64,000 nt of DNA, taken from NCBI GenBank assembly GCA_035695105.1, contig DASSEV010000086.1, forward strand, positions 24,796 through 88,795, given 5' to 3'. Under the pieces are notes generated by a model. That model searched no databases and was not told the origin of the DNA. It saw nothing but the letters and a program-made list of their open reading frames with translations. This document shows positions 34,945 through 44,692 of this stretch, piece by piece. Origin of the DNA: JAICYJ01 sp035695105 (GTDB lineage Bacteria > Actinomycetota > Thermoleophilia > Gaiellales > JAICJC01). The position numbers and the translations under genes were made by a program. Each line of letters begins with the position of its first letter. Position 1 is the stretch's first letter.

Positions 34945-37900
34945 GGCATGTCACTCCCCGGCCGTGCCGGGAGGGGCGCCGAGAACGCCGCCCGTGTCGC
35001 CATGCCTACCGCTGCGGCCGCGACCAGCACGAAGGCCGCCAGACCCACCCCGACCACCGGCCACGCCACGTGCCGCTGGAGCGGCGGCACCGGAACGCCG
35101 GCGGTGGCCGTCACCTGCACCAGCGCGACGGTCGCGGCGGAGAGCAGCACGCCGACGAGGATCGCGGCCGCCAGCCCGACGGCGCCGACGATCGCGGCTC
35201 GGAAGCGCAGCTGCCGTCGCAGCACGGCCGGCGACACGCCCTGCGCCTCCAGGTCGTACAGGGCGGTGCGGTCGTCTCGCACGGCGCCGGCGACCGCCAG
35301 CACGAGTCCCGCCACCGCCAGTCCCAGCGCGAGCAGCGCCGCACCCTGCAGCACCAGCCGGATGCCCTTGGAGAGCGGGTCGGTCTGGAGCGACCGCAGG
35401 GTGTCCGCATGCGACTGCCGGGCGAGCTCGGTGAACGGCGCTCTGCGGACCGCCGCATCGAGGGCGGGCACATCGGCGGCATGCCGAGCACGCAGCCACA
35501 GCTCGTCCGGCACGGCGGAGCCCGGATCGTCCGCATTCAGCGCCGTGGCCAGGCGGGACTCGTCCGCCACCGCGTATGTCCCGTTCAGCGTCGGGAAGCG
35601 GTCACCGACCGCGACCACCCGGGCGGGCACGGTCTGCCCGGCGAAGCGCAGCTCGATCAGCCCGCCCCCGGCCGCCCGTGCGATGTCCGGCGACACCGCG
35701 ACCGGCAGCGGCACGCCGTCGGTCGGCTCGACCGGGCGCAGCAGCGGCCGGGTCGCCCCGGTGATGGCGAACCGCAGGCGCTGGGCACCGGTCGGCGTCC
35801 CGGCTTCGGGTGAGATGCCACCACGTCCCACCCAGCCCCGCCAGTCGGTCACCGGCGCACCGCCGGAGCGCAGCGGGCCGAGGCCGATCGTGCCCTGAGT
35901 GCCCGAGGCTGCCCCACCCTCGCCCTGCTGGTGGATCGCGATCTTCGAGTCGGCCTCGGTGCGGTCGATCTGCAGCGCCACGAGCCTGGCGCCGGCGAGC
36001 GGCGCGGGCAGCCGCCGCGTCAGCACCTGCCGCCCCGGGCCCGCCGTTCCGAGCGAGAGCGACGCGATGGAGCCGTCCCCCCGCTGCGCGATCAGCGCCA
36101 CGGCCACCTGAGCGCCGGTGACGTCGGCGGGGAGGCTGATGCGGCCGGGGGCCAGCCGCGGCCCGGCCAGTGCGGCCGGCCCGCCGGCGCCGAGCCGCCT
36201 CGCGAGCGTCCGCTGCCCACCGGGCAGGCCGCCGCCGCGCCAGCGCAGGGCGCTGATGTCGCCCGCCGGGAGGCCGAGGACGGTCACGTCCGCCGGCCGG
36301 CTTCCCGTCGCAGCCGCCGTCGCTGCCAGCCGCAGCACGGGCATCGCGACGCTCCCGCCGGCCAGGCGCCGGTAGCTCTGCAGCGTCGCGGCGTCGAGCG
36401 GCCGCACGAGCTGCGCGCCCTCGCTCAGCGTGACGTCGGCCGGAACGGCGAAGGCCGCCTGATCCTGCTGCCCGACGGCCAGGGTCTGGCGGTAGGTGGA
36501 GGCGAAGAAGGCGAGGCCGAGCGCCACGGCCAGGAAGGCGGCCGCGACGGCGGGGCCAAGCGGCTCCCGTGCAACCGACACGACGGCGATCCGGACGGCC
36601 GCGGACGCGTGACGCAGGCGCCGCTCGCAGGCGCGCATCAGCGGTGGCAGCAGGCGCGCGACCGCCACGCCGCAGACGAGCGCCACCAGCAGGGGCAGGA
36701 ACGGCAGCAGCGGGTCGGTGCCGCCGGCCCCTGCGGACGTGGCGCCTCGCGCGGCCGCGAGCAAGAGCGCCGCCAGTGCGGCGACCGCGGCCACGTCGGC
36801 GATCCGCGCTCCCACCTGGCCGTCACCGAGCAGCAGCACGCCCACCACGACACAGGTCGAGACCACGAGCGCCGCCGCGCCGAGCCCGAGGCCCTCGAGG
36901 GACAGCAGCGAGTGCCTGAGCACCGCGTCCGCGGGCAGGCCTGCCGACCGCGCGATCACCGCACCGGCGACGATCGCGATCGCGCACCCTCCGAGCACGC
37001 CGAGCAGCGCCACCCAGCCGCCCTCCGCGACCGCGAACAGCACCACCTGGCCGCGCCGCGCGCCGCGGCGCTCCAGCCGCCGCCGTTCCGCGACGGCATC
37101 GGCCCGCAGCGAGCTCGCCGCAAGCAGGACGAAGGCCAGCAGCAGCGCGGCGATCTCGCCGCCGACCAGCGTCAGCCGCGTGGATGCCGTGTCGCTCCGC
37201 GAGGTGGCGTCGAGAACCGCCTGGTCGGGCGCCGAGATGCTCCAGAGGCTGTCGCCCGGGCCGAGCGTCGACAGTGCCCGAGCCTCGCGGTCGAGCAGGC
37301 CGCCGACGTCCCAGCTGTGCAGCGCCCGCGGATCGATCGGCCGCGTCCACGCGTATGTGCGGTACAGCCCGCGCAGCGCCGGCATCTGCGAGACCGCCGC
37401 GACGTCGCCGGCGATCAGCGTGGCGGGGGGCTGCCGGTGGCCGGCGCTGACGCCGAGCGCCGCGAGCGAGCCGAACGGCAGCCCCGAGGTCAGCCGACCC
37501 TCCCCCACCCGCACCAGCCGGGCGCCGCCGGTCGTCACGGCCGCGAGCGGAGCCCCGGCCACCTGCACGACCTCGCAGCGGGTGGGCGTGCAGCTGGTGG
37601 GTAGCCGGCCGCTCGTGAGATGCACGTAGCGGCCGAGGCCGTCGAGACCGGCCACGGCGGCGATCCGGCCCTCGTCGAACCGGGTCTCGCGGTAGAGCAC
37701 CGTGGCGACGGCCGGGCCGCCCGCGAGCGTGGCCAGCTCGCGGCGCGCGGGGCGGTCGATCGCCCGGTACGGCCGCGACGGCGGGCCGCTCCAGATCACC
37801 CGCAGGGCGCGCTGCTCGACCGGGACGCGCGCCAGCGCGCGCTGGACGGCGAGCTCCGATGAGACGCGGCCGCCGGCCAGCGTCGCACCGAGCGTCGCCG

Positions 37901-38009
37901 TGGCGGCGGCGATGCCGAGTGCCGCCAGCAGCCCGCGCAGGGGGCGCCGCCGGACGCGCGCCGCGGCGACCGCCAGCGGTGCGAGCAGCGCTATCACAGC
38001 ACCGGGCAT
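34941..38009 (-). CDS. Large FtsX-like ABC permease
   Basis: A 1022-residue membrane protein. It begins with a cytoplasmic stretch RVRRRPLRGLLAALG and a first helix, followed by a large extracytoplasmic domain (about 45-295). Helices LTLVGGEIAALLLAFVLLAAS, ALLGVLGGCAIAIVAGAVI, and more follow; a second big external domain (about 520-850) precedes four C-terminal helices. This is the doubled FtsX/MacB topology expected of a permease that folds as a pseudo-dimer, matching the fused double ATPase downstream. ATG 38009. The substrate is unknown; the co-directional lipoprotein and Tat protein may be clients. Confidence 0.85.
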   Translation of the reverse strand: MPGAVIALLAPLAVAAARVRRRPLRGLLAALGIAAATATLGATLAGGRVSSELAVQRALARVPVEQRALRVIWSGPPSRPYRAIDRPARRELATLAGGPAVATVLYRETRFDEGRIAAVAGLDGLGRYVHLTSGRLPTSCTPTRCEVVQVAGAPLAAVTTGGARLVRVGEGRLTSGLPFGSLAALGVSAGHRQPPATLIAGDVAAVSQMPALRGLYRTYAWTRPIDPRALHSWDVGGLLDREARALSTLGPGDSLWSISAPDQAVLDATSRSDTASTRLTLVGGEIAALLLAFVLLAASSLRADAVAERRRLERRGARRGQVVLFAVAEGGWVALLGVLGGCAIAIVAGAVIARSAGLPADAVLRHSLLSLEGLGLGAAALVVSTCVVVGVLLLGDGQVGARIADVAAVAALAALLLAAARGATSAGAGGTDPLLPFLPLLVALVCGVAVARLLPPLMRACERRLRHASAAVRIAVVSVAREPLGPAVAAAFLAVALGLAFFASTYRQTLAVGQQDQAAFAVPADVTLSEGAQLVRPLDAATLQSYRRLAGGSVAMPVLRLAATAAATGSRPADVTVLGLPAGDISALRWRGGGLPGGQRTLARRLGAGGPAALAGPRLAPGRISLPADVTGAQVAVALIAQRGDGSIASLSLGTAGPGRQVLTRRLPAPLAGARLVALQIDRTEADSKIAIHQQGEGGAASGTQGTIGLGPLRSGGAPVTDWRGWVGRGGISPEAGTPTGAQRLRFAITGATRPLLRPVEPTDGVPLPVAVSPDIARAAGGGLIELRFAGQTVPARVVAVGDRFPTLNGTYAVADESRLATALNADDPGSAVPDELWLRARHAADVPALDAAVRRAPFTELARQSHADTLRSLQTDPLSKGIRLVLQGAALLALGLAVAGLVLAVAGAVRDDRTALYDLEAQGVSPAVLRRQLRFRAAIVGAVGLAAAILVGVLLSAATVALVQVTATAGVPVPPLQRHVAWPVVGVGLAAFVLVAAAAVGMATRAAFSAPLPARPGSDMP

Positions 38010-38082
38010 GGGCGGTGATGGTAGACCTCGGGCAGGACTCCCCGCAGGCCCGCACGGGCGTCCGGTAGTCTCGCGCCTCCCG

Positions 38083-39188
<1,106 letters not shown>

Positions 39189-39192
<4 letters not shown>

Positions 39193-39680
39193 GCGACGCG
39201 GTCAGCGTGCGGGCGATCGCCGAGGCCGACCGGTCATGGCTGACGGAGTTCATGACCGAGCGCTGGGGCGCACCGGAGATGGTTGCGGACGGGCGCGTTT
39301 TCCGTCCCGACCGATTGCCCGGTGCGGTCGCCGAGGGCGCCGGCGGCGTGATCCTCGGCGTCGTCACCTGGGAGATCACGGGTGACGCCTGCCAGCTGAT
39401 GAGCATCGATGCGGTGCACGAGGGCGAAGGCATCGGCACTGCGCTGCTCGAGGCCGCGTGCGACGCGGCCAGGGCCGCCGGCTGCCGGCGCATCCACCTG
39501 ATCACCACCAACGACAATCTGCGCGCGCTGGGGTTCTACCAGCGGCGCGGCTTCGTGCTTCGGGAGCTGCGGCCCGGCGCGGTCGACGAGAGCCGCCGGC
39601 TCAAGCCGGAGATCCCGCCGGCGGCCGAGAACGGGATACCGATCCGGGACGAGATCGTCCTTGAGCGGCCGCTATCGTGA
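39189..39680 (+). CDS. GNAT-family N-acetyltransferase
   Basis: A 163-residue protein with the GNAT fold: beta strand CQLMSIDAVHEGEGIGTALLEAA contains the acetyl-CoA pyrophosphate loop (EGEGIGTAL as the Q/RxxGxG/A motif), followed by IHLITTNDNLRALGFYQRRGFVL. The start GTG 39189 overlaps the deacetylase stop (GTGA). Co-translation with a deacetylase suggests opposite reactions on a common substrate, an inference from position. Confidence 0.88.
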
Positions 39681-39687
39681 GCTGAGG

Positions 39688-40482
39688 ATGCGACGACGTG
39701 CGATTCGCGCCAGCCAGTGCGCCCGGGCCCTGTGGCTGCTCGGCCTGCAGCCTCCCGTCGAGGAGGAGGAGCTCGCGCGGGCCTGGAAGCGGCGCGTCGC
39801 ACGCACGCACCCCGACCTGCACGCCTCGTCCGAGCAGCGCAGCGAGGCGGCGACGGTCCTCACCCGGGCGCTGAACGACGCGCGGGACATCGTGCAGGCC
39901 TGGATCGAGAGCGGGCGCGAGTGGCCGGAGCCCTCGATGGGCGGCCGGCGCGACGCCGCGCGCACCCGACCGGCGCCTCAGGAGCAGGCGACCCCGGCCG
40001 TCTGCCGCCGCACGGGCCTGCGTGCCGGTGACCGCGTGCGCGTCTGGCCCTACGACGGCGAGCCGGTCGCCGTCCGTGGCACGGAGGTCGAGGCCGGGGC
40101 GGGCGTCGTCTGGGTGCTGCTCGCCGAGGGTGCGGCGGCGCCGGCCGACCGCGTTCGCCTCGCAGCCTACGGCTGCCCCGTCTGCGGCGCGTGCGCGGGC
40201 CCGGTGGACGCGGATCTCGTCACCCGCCCGTGCGGCGAGTGCCTGCGCGATCTCAGGCTGCTGGAGCAGCGCCCCTCTGAGGCGGCCCGCATCCGGTCGG
40301 CGATCGAGGCCCGCTCGGAGGCCGGCCGGGCCGAGGCCCGCGCACTCGAGAGCGAGTGGCTCCATCACCGGGCGACGGAGCGCGGTCGCTGGGCGCGCCG
40401 GCTCCGCACCGCCGGCCCGGACGACCTCCACGCCGCGCTGCTCGGCGCCTTTACGCGGGCGTTCGAGCGCTGGGCGGCGTGA
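39688..40482 (+). CDS. J-domain-like protein with C-terminal zinc-binding Cys motifs
   Basis: A 264-residue protein. Residues 10-75 resemble a short J-domain: a first helix, then VARTHPDLHASSEQRSEAA with HPD at 41-43 and a following helix ALNDARDIV. A central beta-rich part (RAGDRVRVWPYDGEPV) precedes CPVCGAC and CGEC (Cys163, 166, 182, 185), a probable zinc knuckle, then a long charged helix. ATG 39688 was chosen over TTG 39661, with a GAGG just upstream. The J-domain suggests recruitment of an Hsp70. Its 3' end overlaps the convergent MauE gene by 32 bases. Confidence 0.7.
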   Translation: MRRRAIRASQCARALWLLGLQPPVEEEELARAWKRRVARTHPDLHASSEQRSEAATVLTRALNDARDIVQAWIESGREWPEPSMGGRRDAARTRPAPQEQATPAVCRRTGLRAGDRVRVWPYDGEPVAVRGTEVEAGAGVVWVLLAEGAAAPADRVRLAAYGCPVCGACAGPVDADLVTRPCGECLRDLRLLEQRPSEAARIRSAIEARSEAGRAEARALESEWLHHRATERGRWARRLRTAGPDDLHAALLGAFTRAFERWAA

Positions 40483-40945
40483 GCACGAACCGGTCCTCGC
40501 GGCCGAGCACCGCCTCGTCCACGGACCAGCGCCGAGCCGGCCTCCAGGCCATGAGGTAGAACGGGATGCCAAGGGCGAGGTCACGGAGGATCGTGGTGGC
40601 GCCGACGGTCGTCCGCACGGTTGTGCCGAAGCACCCGCAGTCGATCGCCAGCCCGCGCGCCCACGCCTGCGCCTCGGCGACGAGGAAGATCGCCATCAGC
40701 ACGCAGGAGATCATGGCCACCGGCCGCACGAGCGCGCCGACCAGCAGGTAGAGCCCGAGCACGATCTCGACCAGCGGCAGCGCGTAGCTGAACGCCGTCT
40801 CGATGCCGGACGGCAGGATCTGGTACGCGTGCACCTGCAGGCGAAAGCCGTCGAGATCGGTCAGCTTGGTGATGCCGGCGAACAGCCAGACCGCCGCGCC
40901 GGCCAGGCGCACTGCCAGGCCGGCCCAGGGCAGCCACCTATCCAC
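40451..40945 (-). CDS. MauE/DoxX-family membrane redox protein
   Basis: A 164-residue protein with four membrane helices and the MauE signature LAIDCGCFGTTV (Cys103, Cys105) after helix 3. This family passes reducing or oxidising equivalents across the membrane to thioredoxin-like partners. GTG 40945 overlaps the stop of the TlpA-like gene by 8 bases, the common MauE-TlpA arrangement. Its last 10 codons overlap the convergent J-domain gene. Confidence 0.88.
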   Translation of the reverse strand: MDRWLPWAGLAVRLAGAAVWLFAGITKLTDLDGFRLQVHAYQILPSGIETAFSYALPLVEIVLGLYLLVGALVRPVAMISCVLMAIFLVAEAQAWARGLAIDCGCFGTTVRTTVGATTILRDLALGIPFYLMAWRPARRWSVDEAVLGREDRFVLTPPSARTPA

Positions 40946-41732
40946 CGGCGGCTGCCTGCCGGAGCTCCTGCATCAGCTTGGCCGTCGGCTCCTCGGCGTT
41001 GGCGGCGTAGGTCACCCGGCCTGACGGGGAGATCACGTAGAACGTCGGGAAGTTCGTGACCTTGTAGGCCGCAGTCACGGGCCCGAGTGCGCCGGGCGAG
41101 TGCCAGGACCCGGCGTGCCCGCGAACGTCGATCAGCGCCGGGTAGGTGAGCCCGAAGTAGCGGTGGAACGCATAGATGCTGGGCGCGCCCTCGCCGTCGG
41201 CGTTGACCGATGCCATCGCATACCGGGAGTGGTCGAGGCTGCGGTACAGCTTCTCCAGGTGCGGCGCCTCGGCCTGGCAGTGCGGGCACGAGGTCGCGAA
41301 GAACTCGAGCAGGAGCGCCTTGCCGGCGAAGCCGTGCAGCGACACCGTCTCACCGAGCGGGGTCTTCAGCGTGAATGCGGGAGCGGCGGTGCCGGCCGCG
41401 AGCAGCCCCGGGTTGGTCGATGCCACGGCGGCAGACGCCGGGTCGTCCTCGATCTTCCCCACTCCCGGGATCGGCTCCGGATGGAAGCCGATCGCCGCGG
41501 CGGCGCGCTGGAGCGACTTCGGCGCGGCCAGATCGGCGGCGGACGGCTTCGCCGGCCCCGGCGCCGGCGTGCCACCGCGCGTGGCCAGCAGCACCGCGGT
41601 GATGGCCGCGATCACGATCACGACCACGGCGGTGCCGATCCAGATCATCCGCTGTCCGCGGCCTTCCGGGGCGCGCGCGTCGCGCGCGGAGCCTGCCGTC
41701 TGCACCCTGCCTCCTGCGTCGGTTGATCCCAT
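40938..41732 (-). CDS. Membrane-anchored TlpA-like thioredoxin-fold protein
   Basis: A 264-residue protein with one helix (WIGTAVVVIVIAAITAVLLA, residues 31-50) and an extracytoplasmic AhpC-TSA/Redoxin domain: AAPAFTLKTPLGETVSL, LLLEFFATSCPHCQAEAPHLE with the redox motif Cys149-Pro-His-Cys152, and the cis-Pro loop TNFPTFYVISPSG. It likely reduces or oxidises thiols outside the membrane, paired with the MauE-type protein encoded just downstream. Confidence 0.92.
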   Translation of the reverse strand: MGSTDAGGRVQTAGSARDARAPEGRGQRMIWIGTAVVVIVIAAITAVLLATRGGTPAPGPAKPSAADLAAPKSLQRAAAAIGFHPEPIPGVGKIEDDPASAAVASTNPGLLAAGTAAPAFTLKTPLGETVSLHGFAGKALLLEFFATSCPHCQAEAPHLEKLYRSLDHSRYAMASVNADGEGAPSIYAFHRYFGLTYPALIDVRGHAGSWHSPGALGPVTAAYKVTNFPTFYVISPSGRVTYAANAEEPTAKLMQELRQAAAGG

Positions 41733-41775
41733 GGTACCGGCGGCGCCGCCCGGCGGAACCCCGGTGGGTGGGATC

Positions 41776-43047
41776 TCACACGGCGGCGGTATCGAGCCCG
41801 GCGCCCATCGCGCCGTCCGCGTAGCGCAGCGCGTCCACGTAGATGCCGCCCATCACCATCGCCACCACCCGTGGCACCTCCTGGAAGCGGGCGGACTCGT
41901 ACGAGACCACCAGCCGCAGCACCTCCTCGAGCGGCCCGCCGTCACCGAGCAGGGCGCCCTTCACCTCGACGGTGAGCGGCAGCTCGGCCAACGCCGACTC
42001 GAGGTCGACGCCGAGCAGCACGCTGAGGTTCGAGAACAGCCCGACGGTGAAGGCCGCATCCGGCGACTCGACGCCGAGGGTGCGCGCGAGCATCTGCGCC
42101 ATCCGCGCCCGCACGAGCGAGCTTCGCAGCAGCTCGGCCGGGCCCTCCTGGCCGCCCGCGATGGCCAGCAGGGACGCCCAGATGCGGACGTTCTGCAGGC
42201 CGAGCAGGACGACGGCGTCGCGCACCGAGTCGACGTGGCGCGGCAGGCTGAAGTAGGCGGAGTTGACGAAGCGCAGAAGCCTGTACGAGAGCCCGGCGTC
42301 CGCCCGGATCACGTCGTCCAGCGTCTCGAGGTCGCACGACGGGTTCTGCAGCGCCGCGATCAGCCGCATACGCGAGCTGCGGTGCTCGCCGGCCCGCCCG
42401 CCGGCGAATGGGCGCGGCCTGCCGAGGAACGTGCCGGAAAAGCGCGTGAATCCGGCGCGGGCCAGGCGCTCCACCTGATCGTGCTCGGTCACGTTGCGCG
42501 CGACCAGCTCGACCGAGCGGCCACCCGCCGCCCCGGCCGCCTCGGCGGCGGCCTCCGGCGACGCGCCGGCGTCGAACGAGACGAGGTCGGCCAGGGCGAC
42601 GGCTGCGGGCGTCGACGGCTGCTCGACCAGCACCCGGTACCCGCCGGCCGCGAGGCCGCGCAGGTGATCGGCGATGCCCGGCTCCGAGGCGAGCTCGTCC
42701 GGGACGGCGAAGATGACCTTGCCGGCGGGCAGCAGGCGCGTGAACCCGCGCTCCAGAAACCGCTCGCTGACCGGGATCACCGCGGGCCGCGCGCCGACCA
42801 GCGCGGGGAGCCCGACGTCGGCCACGGCCGAGATGACCAGCCCGGCCAGGCGCTCGTCGCTGATGGGGCCGAGCGGCACCGCCGTCAGCAGCTCGTATGC
42901 CGCCACGGTCAGGTCGCGGGTGAACAGCGGCCGGCGGGCCACCAGCGGCCGCTCGGCGTCGCTGCCGTGGCGCGGGAGCCCCCGCCCGTGCGGAGCTGGT
43001 GCGCGGTCATGCGCGGCGGCCAGCGACCCGGACAGATCGGGGATCAT
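41776..43047 (-). CDS. Degenerate EAL plus HDOD domain signalling protein
   Basis: A 423-residue protein. An N-terminal EAL-like region keeps the framework (PLFTRDLTVAAYELLTAVPLG and VLVEQPSTPAAVALADLV) but lacks the usual metal-binding Glu/Asp set, so it should not hydrolyse c-di-GMP. The HDOD domain (about 205-400) is well preserved: RLIAALQNPSCDLETLDDVIRADAGLSYRLLRFVNSAYF, followed by AVVLLGLQNVRIWASLLAI. Such YuxH-type proteins act in stress or motility signalling. It lies next to a regulator/sigma/kinase group. Confidence 0.88.
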   Translation of the reverse strand: MIPDLSGSLAAAHDRAPAPHGRGLPRHGSDAERPLVARRPLFTRDLTVAAYELLTAVPLGPISDERLAGLVISAVADVGLPALVGARPAVIPVSERFLERGFTRLLPAGKVIFAVPDELASEPGIADHLRGLAAGGYRVLVEQPSTPAAVALADLVSFDAGASPEAAAEAAGAAGGRSVELVARNVTEHDQVERLARAGFTRFSGTFLGRPRPFAGGRAGEHRSSRMRLIAALQNPSCDLETLDDVIRADAGLSYRLLRFVNSAYFSLPRHVDSVRDAVVLLGLQNVRIWASLLAIAGGQEGPAELLRSSLVRARMAQMLARTLGVESPDAAFTVGLFSNLSVLLGVDLESALAELPLTVEVKGALLGDGGPLEEVLRLVVSYESARFQEVPRVVAMVMGGIYVDALRYADGAMGAGLDTAAV

Positions 43048-43102
43048 GCACGGTTGCTCGGCCGGTGTGGGCCGGAATTGAGCCTCGCAGCCTTGGACGG
43101 CC

Positions 43103-43744
43103 TCAGACGATGAGGCGCTCGCGGATCGCGAGCGCGACCGCCTGGGTGCGCGTGTCGGCGTCGAGCTTGCGCATGGCATTTCGCACGTGCGTCCGCACGG
43201 TCTCGGGCGACAGGAACAGGCGCGCCGCGATCTCCTTGTTCGGCACGCCTTCGGCCAGCATGGAGAGGATCTGGCGCTCGCGGTCGGAGAGGCCTGCCAG
43301 CTGGCCCGCCGCCGGGCTGCGCAGCAGATCGCCGCTCAGCGACGGATCAACGAATGCCCCGCCGCCGGCGACCGTGCGCACCGCGCGGACGACCTCGTCC
43401 GGCGTGGCGTCCTTGACGACGAACCCGCGCGCACCGCACTCGAGGCCGAGGGTGAGCAGCTGCCGCTCACCGAAGGCGGTGAACAGCAGCACTGCGATCG
43501 AGGGATCGGCCGCGAGGATCTCGCGGGTCGCGTCGAACCCGGCCATTGAATGGTCGAACTGCAGGTCCATGATCACCACGTCGGGCCGCCGGCGGCCGGC
43601 CATGGTCACCGCGACCTCGGGGTTGCCCGTCTCACCGACCACGGTGACGTCCGTCTCCGCGGCGAGGATGGCCTTGAGGCCGGCGCGGGTGGCGACGTGG
43701 TCGTCGACGATCAGGACGCTGATGGCTGGAGCCGGCACGGCCAT
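43103..43744 (-). CDS. NarL/FixJ-family response regulator
   Basis: A 213-residue regulator: receiver with VLIVDDH, phospho-acceptor Asp60 (VVIMDLQFD) and Lys in GFVVKDA; LuxR-type helix-turn-helix GLSDRERQILSMLAEGVPNKEIAARLFLSPETVRTHVRN. ATG 43744 was chosen because the longer frame overlaps the sigma gene. Its likely sensor is the HisKA_3 kinase at 44693-47131, with the sigma factor gene between them. Confidence 0.94.
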   Translation of the reverse strand: MAVPAPAISVLIVDDHVATRAGLKAILAAETDVTVVGETGNPEVAVTMAGRRRPDVVIMDLQFDHSMAGFDATREILAADPSIAVLLFTAFGERQLLTLGLECGARGFVVKDATPDEVVRAVRTVAGGGAFVDPSLSGDLLRSPAAGQLAGLSDRERQILSMLAEGVPNKEIAARLFLSPETVRTHVRNAMRKLDADTRTQAVALAIRERLIV

Positions 43745-43769
43745 ATCTTCGCACGCCCGCCGAAACCGG

Positions 43770-44558
43770 TCAGGCTGCGTGCGCGTCATACCGGTCGAGG
43801 TGCCCCGCGAGCTTCGTGCGGATCTCCCGCGTCACCTGGCTGACCCGGGATTCGGAGACGCCGAGCACCCGCGACGCCTCGCGGGCGGACCGTCCCTCCA
43901 CGAACACCATCCGGATGATCAGCCGCTCGCGGTCGTTGAGTTGCTCGAGCGCCTCGCGGATGACCGCCGCACGCTCGTCGGCGAGCGCCGCCTCCTCGGG
44001 CGAGCGGCCGCCCGACCGGATCGTGTCGACCACCTCGATGCCGCCCTCCTCGCCGTCGTGCACGACCGCGTTCAGCGAGCCGACGTCCGCCTGGTCGACG
44101 TCCGCGACCAGGGCCTCCACCTCCGCAGCATCGACGTTCAGGCGTGCGGCGATCTCGGCCGTCGTCGGGCCGCGGCCCAGACGCAGCGCGAGCTGGCTGC
44201 GCGCGTCTTCGATCTCCCGCTGGCGCCGCCGCACGCTGCGCGGCGCCCAGTCCGCCTTGCGGAGCTCGTCGATCATCCCGCCGGACACACGCGTCCAGGC
44301 GTACTGCTCGAACGTCGCGCCCAGCTCGGGCTGGAAGCCGTCGACGGCCTGCACGAGCCGCAACAGCCCGGCGGCCACCAGGTCGTCGAGCGACACGTGG
44401 TTCGGGGCACCGCGGATCTTCCGCATCGCCAGATACTTGACCATGGGCGCGTAGGAGAGGACGAGCCGGTCGCGGGCAGACACGTCCCCCTGCTCGCTCC
44501 ACCGCCGCCACAGCTCCTCGGCCGTTTCGGCCGTAAGCCGGACATCGCCGCTCTCCAT
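43770..44558 (-). CDS. RNA polymerase sigma factor, FliA/WhiG family
   Basis: A 262-residue sigma-70 group 3 factor: region 2 (LVLSYAPMVKYLAMRK, DDLVAAGLLRLVQAVDGF, FEQYAWTRVSGGMIDELRKADWAPRSVRR), region 3, and region 4 (LEQLNDRERLIIRMVFVEGRSAREASRVLGVSESRVSQV). These blocks resemble FliA of flagellated bacteria and WhiG of Streptomyces. ATG 44558 has GGAGG 7 bases upstream. No flagellar genes are in the window, so a developmental or stress role is as likely. Confidence 0.9.
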   Translation of the reverse strand: MESGDVRLTAETAEELWRRWSEQGDVSARDRLVLSYAPMVKYLAMRKIRGAPNHVSLDDLVAAGLLRLVQAVDGFQPELGATFEQYAWTRVSGGMIDELRKADWAPRSVRRRQREIEDARSQLALRLGRGPTTAEIAARLNVDAAEVEALVADVDQADVGSLNAVVHDGEEGGIEVVDTIRSGGRSPEEAALADERAAVIREALEQLNDRERLIIRMVFVEGRSAREASRVLGVSESRVSQVTREIRTKLAGHLDRYDAHAA

Positions 44559-44692
44559 GCTGCCTCCTTCGCACATTGCCTCGTGGTCAGCCGAGCATCG
44601 GCGGCGGCGACATGCCGCGGACATCCTCGATACGCGCCGACGGCGGGTCGGCGAAATGCGGCGATGGCCCTACCGCAAATCGCAGATTCCGC

